DNA of 64,000 bases from Brevibacterium oceani (GTDB lineage Bacteria > Actinomycetota > Actinomycetes > Actinomycetales > Brevibacteriaceae). This document shows positions 8,263-17,574 of this stretch, piece by piece. Made by a program: the position numbers and the translations under genes. The stretch is taken from positions 434,001 through 498,000 of the forward strand of contig NZ_JABKDE010000002.1 of NCBI RefSeq assembly GCF_013623835.1. Reading direction: 5' to 3'. The stretch's first letter is position 1. Every line of letters starts with the position of its first letter. The notes under the pieces are model-generated. The model was not told where the DNA came from and searched no databases. It saw nothing but the letters and a program-made list of their open reading frames with translations.

Positions 8263-8296
8263 GCGGGGCTGTTCCGGCTGAGCGAGCTCACCCGGT

Positions 8297-8350
8297 GATC
8301 GCGCGGAGCGCGATCCGGGATGGCGGTGGGCAGCGGGAGCGCCACCGCCA
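8297..8350. repeat. Two adjacent stem-loops
   Basis: GATCGCGC-GGA-GCGCGATC (8297-8315) is followed by TGGCGGTGG pairing with CCACCGCCA (8321-8350). They fill the 177-base gap between the primase-like gene and the MoxR gene. They may terminate or process the transcript. No promoter is evident between them and 8440. Confidence 0.55.
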
Positions 8351-8439
8351 TCGACACGGCTCCTGTCGCATCACGGGTCGCCCTGCGCGGGCGGCCGAGG
8401 CCACCTCCCTCTCACTCATCACAGAAGGATTCATCAACC

Positions 8440-9678
8440 ATGCGTTTCACCGACACCCTGACCACTCTGATCCGCCAGTCCCTCGAGGTCGGCGCGACGC
8501 CGGCGCTCATGGGCGAGCCCGGCATCGGCAAGTCCTCGTTCGTCGAGGGCCTCGCCTACGAGATGAACACCAAGGCCTTCGTGCTGCCGGTGAACCAGCT
8601 CGCGGCCAAGGAGGACCTCACCGGCGCGCGCCTCGTTCCGTACACCAAGGACGACGGCACCGACAGCCACAAGCAGGTCTTCTACCCGCACCACGTCATC
8701 CAGGAGGCCATCGACTACGCCGAGGCCAATCCGCGGGAGTGGCCGATCCTGTTCCTCGACGAGATCAACCGCTCGACCGCCGACGTCACCTCCGGCGTCC
8801 TGACGCTGGTCACCCTGCGCAAGATGGGCCACGTCGTGCTGCCGAAGAACCTGCGCATCATGGTCGCCGGCAACGACAAGGGCAACATCACCGCGCTCGA
8901 CGAGGCGAGCCTGTCGCGCTTCGCCGTCTTCCACGTCGAGCCCGACGCCTCCACGCTGATGTCGATCCTCGGCGACGGCATGAACTCCTGGGTCAAGACG
9001 GTGCTCACGCAGAACCCGACCCTGGTCTTCCAGAAGTCGACGCCCGGCGCGATCGTCGCCGACGGGAGCGATGAGGACGAGGACGGCAACGTCACCATGG
9101 CCGACCTGTTCGACGGCGGCGAGGAGATGAACCAGCTCACCACGCCGCGCACCATCGACAACCTGTCGAAGTGGCTCAACGTCGCCGAGCGCGACGAGCT
9201 GGCCGCCTACCTCGCCGCGCCCGCCGCGGTCGAGGGCCGCGAGACGACCCAGCTCAACGAGGTCGTCGAGGCCTACGTCGGCGACACTATGTTCGCCACG
9301 CAGCTGGTGGCTACGATCGCCGCGGACCTCGCCTCGGGCTCCGGTGCGCAGACGAACCGCGTCTCCGTGCCGCGCCCGAACTGCTACGCCGATCTGAAGT
9401 CCGCGACCTCGGTCACGGAGCTCAGCGACCGCATCGACCAGCTGACCGCCAATGAGCTGTCCGGGTCGCTGGTGTACGCGCTCAAGGAGAACGAGGACAA
9501 CTCGCGCCTCATCGCCCAGCTCGCTCAGACCATGAACCAGATCGAGCCGGACCACACGCGCACTCTCATGGAGATGATCAGCGCCAACCAGGTCGACCGG
9601 CAGAACCTCGAGGCCTTTCTCGACGTCAACGCCCCGATCGTCGACCAGGCCCGGCCGATCATCTCGGCGTACCTCTGA
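8440..9678 (+). CDS. MoxR-type AAA+ ATPase
   Basis: A 412-residue AAA+ protein. Walker A is GEPGIGKS at residues 25-32 (Lys31); Walker B is ILFLDEINRS; a sensor-1 Asn occurs in MVAGNDKGN and an Arg finger in SLSRFAVF. The C-terminal half is helical. MoxR ATPases act as chaperones with a von Willebrand factor A partner, remodelling or inserting cofactors into protein complexes. The VWA gene follows directly (9749). Start ATG 8440 has AGAAGG upstream. Its actual client is unknown; an element-encoded complex (RNA polymerase, replication or transfer) is a reasonable guess. Confidence 0.85.
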   Translation: MRFTDTLTTLIRQSLEVGATPALMGEPGIGKSSFVEGLAYEMNTKAFVLPVNQLAAKEDLTGARLVPYTKDDGTDSHKQVFYPHHVIQEAIDYAEANPREWPILFLDEINRSTADVTSGVLTLVTLRKMGHVVLPKNLRIMVAGNDKGNITALDEASLSRFAVFHVEPDASTLMSILGDGMNSWVKTVLTQNPTLVFQKSTPGAIVADGSDEDEDGNVTMADLFDGGEEMNQLTTPRTIDNLSKWLNVAERDELAAYLAAPAAVEGRETTQLNEVVEAYVGDTMFATQLVATIAADLASGSGAQTNRVSVPRPNCYADLKSATSVTELSDRIDQLTANELSGSLVYALKENEDNSRLIAQLAQTMNQIEPDHTRTLMEMISANQVDRQNLEAFLDVNAPIVDQARPIISAYL

Positions 9679-9748
9679 TCGCTTCGTCGCCGGTGGCCGG
9701 GGCGGGGGAGACTCCTCCGTCCCGGCCCCGCATCGCAAGGAGACACCG

Positions 9749-11452
9749 ATGACGATCACCGTCACCAACCAGAAGCCGGCCGCGCTCGACCCGGTGCACA
9801 CCATCTCGTGCGCCGGCGACTACGACCCGCTGCCCGCACTGCAGCGCACGATGGTCGACCCGCTGCTCGAGCCGCTCAATCCGGCTACGCCTGCAGTCGT
9901 CACGGACGACAAGGGCACCGACATCACCGCGGACATCCCGCAGCTCATGCTCGACGCCTTCGGGGCCGACACCGCCCAGCCGGGCCTCGATCAATCTGTG
10001 AAGGACCTGCTCGGCCAGACCCTGGTCCACTTCGACCAGTCCACGGCGCTGCCGGTGGGAGAGGCGTTCGCGGTCCAGGCCGGACGGCGGAACAAGCTGC
10101 CCGACCCCGGTCCTCGCGTCATCTACACCGCGCAGGACGACGTGATCCCCGCCGCGAAGGGTCTGCTCGCCGGCTCGACCGACGAGAGCCTCTTCTTCGC
10201 GTCGCTCGCCTATGCCTACCACCCGAACACCCTCGGGTTCTGGTTCCAGTCCGATGCGGAGTTCTCCGGTTTCACCTCGTGGCTCGCCGGTCAGGTGCAG
10301 GCCATGTCCACCACGCTGCCGCCGGACACGGCGAAGCTCATGAACGACGCCGTCCAGCTGAGCCTGTCCGGGCTCACCGAGTCGCTGGTCATCCGCAAGG
10401 ACGACGGCGATGGCAACGACGAGATGTCGTTCGCCCGGCTCATGGTCAACATGCTGATGAGCTACATCGGACAGCAGTCAGCCCAGGCACAGGCGACCGC
10501 ACAGGGCCAGGTGCCCGCCACGCTCAGCGTCGGCGTCCTCCCGTTCACGGTCGGCGAGCTGTTCTGCCCGCGCTCCCTGGTCTTCGTCAACGTCGAGGCG
10601 CATGCGCGCGCGACGGCGAAGAAGGTCACCCGCGAGTGGAACCTCATCAACCAGTCCCTGTCCTCGCCGGTCAAGGTCGTGTCGAACAAGGCCCTGTCCA
10701 AGCTCACCAGCCTGCCGCGCGCCGCCGCGCGCGCCCAGGCGATGGGGGCGCAGAAGATGGCCGGCCAGCCGGGCAGCCGCTCGGCGCAGGTGAAGTTCCG
10801 CAAGGCTCCGCCATCGCGGATCGACCTGTTCAAGGACATCTCCCGCGTGCTGAACCGCATGGGCAAGGTGAACAAGTCGCAGAACGTGTTCCGCACCACG
10901 CGGTCCACCTTCCTCAAGGCCAATCGCCGCGACCCGAACGACATCAACAAGGCCGGTCGGATCACCTCGGTGCAGTACATGCCCGACATCCACGTCTACA
11001 TCGACACCTCCGGGTCGATCTCCGAGGAGAACTACCAGGAGGCGGTGATGATGCTCATCCGGATCGCCAAGAAGCTCGGCGTGAACATGTACTTCAACTC
11101 CTTCAGCCACATCCTCTCCCAGGAGGTGATGCTGCGGGTTGAGAACAAGTCCGTCGCGCAGATCTGGAAGGAGTTCCGCCGGATCCCCAAGGTCACCGGC
11201 GGCACCGAGTTCAAGCAGGTGTGGGACTACGTCAACGCCTCGCCGAGGCGCAGGCGCAGGCTCAGCCTGATGATCACCGACTTCGAGTGGCCCGTGCCGC
11301 CCACTCGCGAGAACCATCCGAAGAACCTCTACTACGCGCCGTGCTCGGCCATGGACTGGGACTACATGGTCGCCAACGCCGAGCACTACGCCGACGCGAT
11401 GAAGCACATCGATCCCACCCTGCGGCAGAAGCTGCTCGGCATGGTCGTCTGA
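9749..11452 (+). CDS. VWA-domain protein, MoxR partner
   Basis: A 567-residue protein whose C-terminal part (about 410-560) is a VWA domain with a complete MIDAS: DTSGS at residues 419-423, a Thr in KVTGGTEF, and an Asp in MITDFEW. The first 400 residues are helical, with a basic segment (about 290-400, many Lys/Arg) that may contact nucleic acid. MoxR-VWA pairs are a recognised chaperone system. The gene follows the MoxR gene by 70 bases and is preceded by CAAGGAG. It is followed by a 13-bp stem-loop. Confidence 0.85.
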   Translation: MTITVTNQKPAALDPVHTISCAGDYDPLPALQRTMVDPLLEPLNPATPAVVTDDKGTDITADIPQLMLDAFGADTAQPGLDQSVKDLLGQTLVHFDQSTALPVGEAFAVQAGRRNKLPDPGPRVIYTAQDDVIPAAKGLLAGSTDESLFFASLAYAYHPNTLGFWFQSDAEFSGFTSWLAGQVQAMSTTLPPDTAKLMNDAVQLSLSGLTESLVIRKDDGDGNDEMSFARLMVNMLMSYIGQQSAQAQATAQGQVPATLSVGVLPFTVGELFCPRSLVFVNVEAHARATAKKVTREWNLINQSLSSPVKVVSNKALSKLTSLPRAAARAQAMGAQKMAGQPGSRSAQVKFRKAPPSRIDLFKDISRVLNRMGKVNKSQNVFRTTRSTFLKANRRDPNDINKAGRITSVQYMPDIHVYIDTSGSISEENYQEAVMMLIRIAKKLGVNMYFNSFSHILSQEVMLRVENKSVAQIWKEFRRIPKVTGGTEFKQVWDYVNASPRRRRRLSLMITDFEWPVPPTRENHPKNLYYAPCSAMDWDYMVANAEHYADAMKHIDPTLRQKLLGMVV

Positions 11453-11466
11453 CATCTCGCGCCATC

Positions 11467-11506
11467 GAGAGCGGTGCCGGTCCACCCGTGAATCGGCACC
11501 GCTCTC
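11467..11506 (+). terminator. Stem-loop terminator
   Basis: GAGAGCGGTGCCG and CGGCACCGCTCTC form a perfect 13-bp stem behind the VWA gene. No U-tract. Confidence 0.7.
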
Positions 11507-11561
11507 GACGTCACACCTCTCACCTCTCCACCCGCCCATCCGACACCTGAAGGAGGACACC

Positions 11562-13493
11562 GTGGGTCTGCACAACTTCACCTCCGGCTCCGACGACGAC
11601 AACAGCGGTGGCAACGGCCCCGGCGGCCCGCCGTCGTCCCCTTCCGGGATGCCGCCCGCGGCCAGCCCCGGCGACGAGATCGAGGACCTGCTCGTCGACT
11701 ACAACGCGCGTTTCCAGAACGCGGACCCCGCGCCGTTCCGCGACGCGCTGATCAGCCAGACGCTGTCCGTCCTCATCAGCAAGAACAAGCCGAACCCGCT
11801 GCTCGTCGGCTCCGCCGGCGTGGGCAAGACGAGGATCGTCGAGGACATCGCCCGCCGCATCGCCGTGGACGACCCGCTGATCCCTGACCAGCTCAAGGGG
11901 CACACGGTCTACGAGCTGTCGATCTCGTCGATCGTCGCCGGGACCGGCATCGTCGGCTCCCTCGAGCAGAAGATGCAGGAGATCATCGCCTTCTTCACCA
12001 CCAAGAAGAACAAGGCGGTCCTCTTCCTCGACGAGATCCATCAGATCACCGGTGGGTCGAGCACGCACAGCGACTCGACCATGCGGAAGATCTCGCAGAT
12101 CCTCAAGCCCGAGCTCGCCCGCGGCGACATGTCCGTCATCGGTGCGACGACGAGCACCGAGTCCCGCGCCTTCGACGCCGACCCTGCGTTCTCCCGACGC
12201 TTCACCCGGCTCATCGTCGACGAGCTCACCGTCGATCAGACCCATGAGGTCATGCACTCGGTACGCGCCGGGCTGATGGCCCACTACCGTCACCAGATCA
12301 CCGTCTCCGACGACGTTCTCGCTGAGGCGGTGACGATTTCCGAGGCTCACTCCCGCGCCGACCAGCACCGCCCGGACAAGGCGATCACGCTGCTCGACCG
12401 GGCGATGGCTGACCGCGTGATCGAGCAGAAGAGGCTCATCGCCCAGGCCGAGGCCGACGGCAACGCCTCTCTTGTGCAGACGCTGCGAGCCATGCCGCAG
12501 ATGCCTCTGACGACCAATCGAGTCCTCGACGTCGCCAAGCGGCTGATGACCGGAAACGCGCAGCAGCACGACTTCGACGTCGACGCCCTGCGCGCCGAGC
12601 TCACCGCGCGGCTGCAGGGCCAAGACGAGGTCCTGGCCGAGCTCGTCGACCGCCTCGCCCGCGAGAGCCTCGACGTGTTCCCGACGAAGACGCCCACGAC
12701 GTGGATGTTTGCCGGGGCCTCCGGCGTCGGCAAGACCGAGGCCGCGAAGGTCATCGCCGAGGCCGTGACCGGCACGGAGCCGATCATTCTCAACATGACC
12801 GAGTTCCACACGCCCCAGGACACGGCGAAGATCGTCGGTGCACCTCCGGGGTACATCGGCTCGGACTCCAACAGGGAGCTGCCGTTCGACTCTCTGGAGT
12901 CGAACCCGCACCGGGTGATCCTCCTCGACGAGTTCGAAAAGGCGGACAAGTCCGTGCAGCGGCTGTTCCTCTCGGCCTTCGACGAGGGCTACATCCGCAA
13001 CGCCCACGGGAAGACGCTCGACTTCTCCAAGGCGCTGGTCATCTGCACGACCAACGCCGCGAGGGAGTCGCTGTCGAAGCAGACCATCGGGTTCGGACCG
13101 TCCACGCCGCAGAAGATCTCGCACAAGAGCCTGAACAGGGCACTGGCGGACTTCTTCGACACCGAGCTGCTCGGCCGGTTCTCGATGATCGTGGGTTTCA
13201 ATCCGATCGACGAGCCCGTGTACCGACAGATCGTGGCCGCCGACTACGCCCGCCAACGCGAGCGGATCGTCGACGCCAAGCCGCGGCTCGCCCAGGCTCT
13301 GCCGGCGACCATGCCGGACGACCAGCTCCGGGCGCTGTCCGAGACGACGTTCGTCGATGCGCAGGGCGCGCGCCCGGCCCGCAGGGCCGTGCGGACCTGG
13401 ATCGAGGACAGGCTCCTGGCCGCCCGGTCCCAGTCCGCGCCGACGCAGGCAGTCACGTCCGCGCCCGCGGACGACGAGTCGGTCGAGGACTGA
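11562..13493 (+). CDS. Hsp100/Clp-like double-AAA ATPase
   Basis: A 643-residue protein with two AAA modules. D1: Walker A GSAGVGKT (residues 83-90, Lys89), Walker B VLFLDEIH. D2: Walker A GASGVGKT (385-392, Lys391), Walker B VILLDEFEKAD, and a PPGYIGSD pore-loop-like segment. It lacks the ClpN repeat domain and the long middle coiled coil of ClpB (about 860 residues), and has a Gly/Pro-rich N-terminus instead. I see no ClpP-binding IGF/L loop. Start GTG 11562 follows AAGGAGG. It probably unfolds or remodels proteins. A second, different Clp-like ATPase lies among the transfer genes (40418-42184). Confidence 0.85.
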   Translation: MGLHNFTSGSDDDNSGGNGPGGPPSSPSGMPPAASPGDEIEDLLVDYNARFQNADPAPFRDALISQTLSVLISKNKPNPLLVGSAGVGKTRIVEDIARRIAVDDPLIPDQLKGHTVYELSISSIVAGTGIVGSLEQKMQEIIAFFTTKKNKAVLFLDEIHQITGGSSTHSDSTMRKISQILKPELARGDMSVIGATTSTESRAFDADPAFSRRFTRLIVDELTVDQTHEVMHSVRAGLMAHYRHQITVSDDVLAEAVTISEAHSRADQHRPDKAITLLDRAMADRVIEQKRLIAQAEADGNASLVQTLRAMPQMPLTTNRVLDVAKRLMTGNAQQHDFDVDALRAELTARLQGQDEVLAELVDRLARESLDVFPTKTPTTWMFAGASGVGKTEAAKVIAEAVTGTEPIILNMTEFHTPQDTAKIVGAPPGYIGSDSNRELPFDSLESNPHRVILLDEFEKADKSVQRLFLSAFDEGYIRNAHGKTLDFSKALVICTTNAARESLSKQTIGFGPSTPQKISHKSLNRALADFFDTELLGRFSMIVGFNPIDEPVYRQIVAADYARQRERIVDAKPRLAQALPATMPDDQLRALSETTFVDAQGARPARRAVRTWIEDRLLAARSQSAPTQAVTSAPADDESVED

Positions 13494-13503
13494 CCCGACA
13501 CTC

Positions 13504-13549
13504 GAAGCGCCTCGTCTCCTCCGTCGTATCGGGGGAGACGAGGCGCTTC
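13504..13549 (+). terminator. Stem-loop terminator
   Basis: GAAGCGCCTCGTCTCC and GGAGACGAGGCGCTTC form a perfect 16-bp stem after the Clp-like gene. Confidence 0.75.
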
Positions 13550-13576
13550 GCCGTTCCATCGCAGAAGGAGAAGACC

Positions 13577-13795
13577 ATGGCACTCGATGCTCCCCTGATC
13601 TCACCGATCGACACCACACCGGACGCCGCCGAGCGCATCGCCGACGACGCCCGTCGCGTCCTGGCCGTCAACGCCGACGACGCCGAAGACCTCCGCGAGC
13701 TCGGGCTCATGCTCGGCCTGTTCGAGGCCTCGGGCGCAGATTCCGTCGTCGCGACCACCCCCTGGGCGCTCGACGACGCCGCACTGCCTAGCTGA
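13577..13795 (+). CDS. Small acidic hypothetical protein
   Basis: A 72-residue acidic helical protein (MALDAPLISPIDTTPDAAER start) with GAAGGAG upstream of ATG 13577. No family recognised. It is flanked by a terminator on the left and by a cluster of four stem-loops on the right. Confidence 0.6.
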   Translation: MALDAPLISPIDTTPDAAERIADDARRVLAVNADDAEDLRELGLMLGLFEASGADSVVATTPWALDDAALPS

Positions 13796-13816
13796 CGCCG
13801 GCAGGAGCACAGACCA

Positions 13817-13945
13817 CCGCATGCCTCGAGCATGCGGCTCCCGCGCCTGCAGCGCGCGGGATCAGGGGCCTCACGGCCCCTGACGGGTGGGTGAGAGGTG
13901 CACTGTGCGCAGGCTCTCGGACTGGTCCGAGCCTGCGCACAGTGC
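13817..13945. repeat. Array of four consecutive stem-loops
   Basis: Four perfect or near-perfect hairpins follow one another in 129 bases. HP1 13817-13837: CCGCATGC/GCATGCGG. HP2 13840-13860: CCCGCGC/GCGCGGG. HP3 13862-13883: TCAGGGGCC/GGCCCCTGA. HP4 13900-13945: a stem of about 21 bp with a two-base bulge and a TG loop, starting GCACTGTGCGCAGGCT. This is more structure than a terminator needs. It sits between a small gene and the UvrD-type helicase gene. It resembles single-strand initiation or origin-like DNA of plasmids, or a structured leader RNA; which one is undetermined. Confidence 0.7.
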
Positions 13946-13993
13946 TGTCGCCACAGCGACCCTTCCCACTCAGACCTGCTCGAATACGAGCAC

Positions 13994-14022
13994 TCGACTC
14001 ATCAGTCGACTCCTGTCAGAAT
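13994..14022 (+). promoter_or_regulatory. Putative promoter of the helicase gene
   Basis: TCGACT (13994-13999), 17 bases, CAGAAT (14017-14022). A second TCGACT lies in the spacer. The predicted start is about 14029, 50 bases before ATG 14079. Confidence 0.45.
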
Positions 14023-14078
14023 GGTTTCACGACACCACTCACATCACCTCTCGAATCACTCTCACGAAAGATGCTGCC

Positions 14079-16850
14079 ATGCCACTCCTGCTCGACGACA
14101 TCGACATCTCGGTCCCCGCCCAGAAGAAGGCCGACCCCAAGTTCTTCTCCTCCAAGCTCACGGGCTCGGGCAAGAAGATCGGCCTGCTCAGCGAGGACCT
14201 GCTCCCGGTCAATTCCGTGACCAACACCGCGTACGCGGCTCTCAACGACATCGAGGTCAAGCAGTCCTCGACCCAGCACGACATCACGACCACGTCGGTC
14301 CCGCTCGCGCCGGTCATCCGCCGAGCGCTGCTCTCGGGCGGATCGTTCACCATCCCTGTGCCGGACCCCGCCGAGCGCTTCGACCTGTCCATCGCCACGC
14401 CCTCCAACTTCTGGGACATGTCCTTCGACATGACGCCCCAGGCCCTTGCCCTCTACGAGGACAAGGCCGGTGATAAGACCCGCCGCGACCTCGTCATCCA
14501 GTACCGGATGGAGCTCTACTTCCACAAGCAGGGCCAGCCCGTGCCCGACCGCGCGGTGTCGTGCTCGACGGCCTCCGGCTACGGCAACAACGACCACGCG
14601 GTCTTCCTCGACTGGGACACCAGCCCGCTGGAGAACGCGCGCCACTGGATCGAGGACACCCTCGCTAGGGCCGGGGTCACCGCGGACAACCTCGACGACC
14701 TCGAGCAGTGGATGAAGGACTACAAGATCCACGACCGCATCGTCCGCCTCGCCCAGGTCTGGGACTCCGAGGCCATCGCCGACGAGGTCTGCCAGTACGT
14801 CCGCGACATGCCCGCCAGCCCGACCGACGAGCAGCTGAACATGCTCGCCTACCAGCTGCGCTACCTCGAGAACTACAAGGTGCCCCTGGAGGCCTACCGC
14901 CAGGTCCACAAGCAGCTGGAAGCCACATTCGTCGAGCGGGTCGCCACACGGCTGGCCAAGCAGAACCTCAGCCTGCTGATGAACCACACGCTCGATCACC
15001 TCGAGCGGATGAAGTCGCAGCTGGTCACGCCTGCGCAGCCGGCCCAGCCGGTGGTGCCGTCGTACTTCTCGAACCAGCAGAAGGCGGCCGTGACGACCCA
15101 CGAGCCTCTGGCCATGACCGTGGCCGGCGCGGGCACCGGCAAGAGTTCGACGATCCTCGCGCGGATCGAGTACCTGAAGTCCTGCGGCGTGCCCGCCGGC
15201 GACATCACGGTGCTGAGCTTCACCAACGCCGCCGCGGACAACATCACGGAGAAGAACCCGGACGTCGGCTCGATGACGATCGCCCGCATGGTCATCGACA
15301 TCTACGCGATGAACCACCCGACCCACAAGGTCTCGGCGATCGACACGATCATCAACTCGATCGACATCTTCTACCCGAACAACCGGTTCGCGGCGCAGCT
15401 GCGCCACCGCCTGCTGGAGGTCGACCAGAACAAGGTCGGCGCGTTCGTCGCGCTCAACACCTACGTCGAGAACCACTACGACGAGGTGATCGAGCTGCTC
15501 GACCGCATCCAGCAGACCTCGCTGGAGCTGCAGATCATCCTCTGCTACCAGCGGATCGACACCATGGTCGAGCCGGCGCACGTGCAGTCGAAGTACCTCA
15601 TCATCGACGAGGTGCAGGACAACTCGATCTTCGAGTTCGTCTACGTGCTGAAGTACATCACCAAGCACGCGCAGTCGCTGTTCATCGTCGGCGACGCCAG
15701 CCAGACGCTGTACGAGTTCCGCTCGGCCAACCCGAGGGCGCTCAACACACTGGAGGGCTCGGGGGTCTTCGCGACCTACCAGCTGACGACGAACTACCGG
15801 AGCAACCAGGAGATCCTGGACTTCGCGAACGTGCTGCTCGGCGGGCTGGAGACCAACCAGATCGCGGGCATCCAGCTCGAGGCCAACTCCCTGGACGTGC
15901 CCACCGCGGCCTCGTTCCAGGACAAGGTCACGGTGGACTACCGCGAGATGGGCCGCATCGGTGAGTTCATTGGGCAGGACCTCCAGCCGCTCGTGCGCAA
16001 CGTCGTGGTCCCGGAGTACGTCGACGCCTGCCTCGCCCGCGGCGAGCAGGTCGCGTTCCTGGCGCACTCGCGGCACCAGGTCTCGCTCATCCAGGACGTC
16101 CTTGAGAAGAAGTACCCCGACCGTCACGTCGCCTCGCTCGTGAGCGATCGCGTGTACGCCACGGACATCTTCAGCAAGTACATCAAGAACTACTGGAACG
16201 ACGTGCTGCAGGCACCTCCACACAACGCGGCGTTCGTGGTCGACCAGGGGATCAAGAACAACCTGGACAAGCTGACCAAGAACGCGGGGAACCCGAAGGT
16301 GTCCAAGGCGATCCTCACGACCGTCTCCGACTGGTGGCTGGAGAACCAGGCGGCCATCGACGGCTGGGTGAAGCTGGTGGCGATGGGCTCTCTGCCCGCC
16401 GCCGAGTTCTTCGAGCGGCTGAGGGACAACATCCTCGGCTACGAGATCCGGCGCAACCAGGAGAAGCTCAACGTCAACAAGCAGCGCAACCAGGAGCGCA
16501 AGAAGAAGAACCTCGAGTCCAAGGCTGACCTCGTCGTCTCGACGATCCACGGTGCCAAGGGTCTCGAGTTCGACAACGTCGTCGTCCTCTACAAGGAGGA
16601 CTCGAAGATGGACGAGAGCACCAAGCGGATGTTCTACGTCGCCTTCACGCGCGCCATGAAGAGCGAGTACGTGCTCGCCTACGGCACGCTGAAGAATCCG
16701 CCCATCGTCAGCAGCCACGAGCGCATCGTGGCAGCGCTGACCGCGCGCGAGGAGAAGGCCGCTCAGGCCGCGTCCGGCATCGACCCGGACTTCTTCGACG
16801 ACGAATCCGACGACGCCGATGACAGTCGGCCCGTCGCCCAGGCCGTCTGA
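14079..16850 (+). CDS. UvrD/Rep-type superfamily 1 helicase
   Basis: A 923-residue protein. After about 330 residues of unique N-terminal sequence come the SF1A helicase motifs: Walker A GAGTGKSS (350-357, Lys355), Ia (LSFTNAAADNI), II (YLIIDEVQDN), III (IVGDASQTLYEFR), IV (TTNYRSNQEIL), V (TIHGAKGLEFDNVVV) and VI (MFYVAFTRA). Such helicases translocate 3'-5' on single-stranded DNA. Position behind a primase-like gene and an array of hairpins suggests element replication or processing of transferred DNA. The N-terminal extension has no UvrD counterpart that I recognise. Start ATG 14079 follows CGAAAG. Confidence 0.9.
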   Translation: MPLLLDDIDISVPAQKKADPKFFSSKLTGSGKKIGLLSEDLLPVNSVTNTAYAALNDIEVKQSSTQHDITTTSVPLAPVIRRALLSGGSFTIPVPDPAERFDLSIATPSNFWDMSFDMTPQALALYEDKAGDKTRRDLVIQYRMELYFHKQGQPVPDRAVSCSTASGYGNNDHAVFLDWDTSPLENARHWIEDTLARAGVTADNLDDLEQWMKDYKIHDRIVRLAQVWDSEAIADEVCQYVRDMPASPTDEQLNMLAYQLRYLENYKVPLEAYRQVHKQLEATFVERVATRLAKQNLSLLMNHTLDHLERMKSQLVTPAQPAQPVVPSYFSNQQKAAVTTHEPLAMTVAGAGTGKSSTILARIEYLKSCGVPAGDITVLSFTNAAADNITEKNPDVGSMTIARMVIDIYAMNHPTHKVSAIDTIINSIDIFYPNNRFAAQLRHRLLEVDQNKVGAFVALNTYVENHYDEVIELLDRIQQTSLELQIILCYQRIDTMVEPAHVQSKYLIIDEVQDNSIFEFVYVLKYITKHAQSLFIVGDASQTLYEFRSANPRALNTLEGSGVFATYQLTTNYRSNQEILDFANVLLGGLETNQIAGIQLEANSLDVPTAASFQDKVTVDYREMGRIGEFIGQDLQPLVRNVVVPEYVDACLARGEQVAFLAHSRHQVSLIQDVLEKKYPDRHVASLVSDRVYATDIFSKYIKNYWNDVLQAPPHNAAFVVDQGIKNNLDKLTKNAGNPKVSKAILTTVSDWWLENQAAIDGWVKLVAMGSLPAAEFFERLRDNILGYEIRRNQEKLNVNKQRNQERKKKNLESKADLVVSTIHGAKGLEFDNVVVLYKEDSKMDESTKRMFYVAFTRAMKSEYVLAYGTLKNPPIVSSHERIVAALTAREEKAAQAASGIDPDFFDDESDDADDSRPVAQAV

Positions 16851-16868
16851 GACGCGGCCTCCTCCGAA

Positions 16869-16910
16869 CCCCGGGCCGGGTACCTCGCATCGAGCGCGCC
16901 CGGCCCGGGG
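16869..16910 (+). terminator. Stem-loop terminator
   Basis: CCCCGGGCCGGG and CCCGGCCCGGGG form a 12-bp stem after the helicase gene. Confidence 0.7.
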
Positions 16911-16935
16911 CTCACCACTCTCCTCAGGAGCACCT

Positions 16936-17559
16936 ATGACCACCATCGACGCGCATCGCACGACCGACGCCCTCGACGACGAAGCCGATGCCACCTATGA
17001 CCTCATCATCCTGCGTCGTGGCCGGATCGTCTTCCACGACCACTACGAGAGCCCGGCGCACAGGCTCCGCATGGCCGTAGGTCTGCTGACGGCCTCCGAC
17101 CTCGTCGCCGACGCGATCGACGCTGACGCCTGCGCGATCATCCGCGCCGAGGCCGCCGTCGGAGATCCCGACGGAGCGCTCAACAGGGTCGCCAAGATCT
17201 GCCGCGACCGAGGCGTGGACGTCTACATGTCCACGACCCGCAAGCGGATCGCCGTCGACGCACCGACGCCCCGGGCTGCATCCCGCCTGTACTCGGTGAT
17301 CACCGACTACGGCCAGGGCCAGATGATCGCCGAGCACTTCGCCACCCGTGAGCAGCGCAGGCAGGAGCTCGTCGCCCGCGCCGAGCAGTTCTTCGACGCA
17401 CCCGGGAACCTGCCCGAACAGGTACTCACCGACGACCAGCGACTGGCGGCGCTCGTAGCGACGTTCCTCATGCCGGCGACCGTGTCGCTGACTGAAGCCG
17501 CCTTCGATCCCGCTGAGGGCTCGTTCCGGCCCGCCGGGCACCCGCTGCCGATCCACTGA
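16936..17559 (+). CDS. Hypothetical protein
   Basis: A 207-residue soluble protein (MTTIDAHRTTDALDDEAD start) with CAGGAG upstream of ATG 16936. Two mixed alpha/beta regions are visible, with no recognised motif. It opens a run of closely spaced or overlapping small genes to 23.6 kb on the same strand, probably one operon. Confidence 0.6.
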   Translation: MTTIDAHRTTDALDDEADATYDLIILRRGRIVFHDHYESPAHRLRMAVGLLTASDLVADAIDADACAIIRAEAAVGDPDGALNRVAKICRDRGVDVYMSTTRKRIAVDAPTPRAASRLYSVITDYGQGQMIAEHFATREQRRQELVARAEQFFDAPGNLPEQVLTDDQRLAALVATFLMPATVSLTEAAFDPAEGSFRPAGHPLPIH

Positions 17560-17574
17560 CCAAGGAGTCAACCC

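Noticed and set aside
11562..13493. True ClpB disaggregase or ClpC protease subunit
   Set aside because: The ClpN repeat, long middle coiled coil and ClpP-binding loop are not visible, so only an Hsp100-like label is given.
14016..16994. A 992-codon minus-strand frame opposite the helicase gene
   Set aside because: Antisense shadow without motifs; the plus strand shows every SF1 helicase motif.
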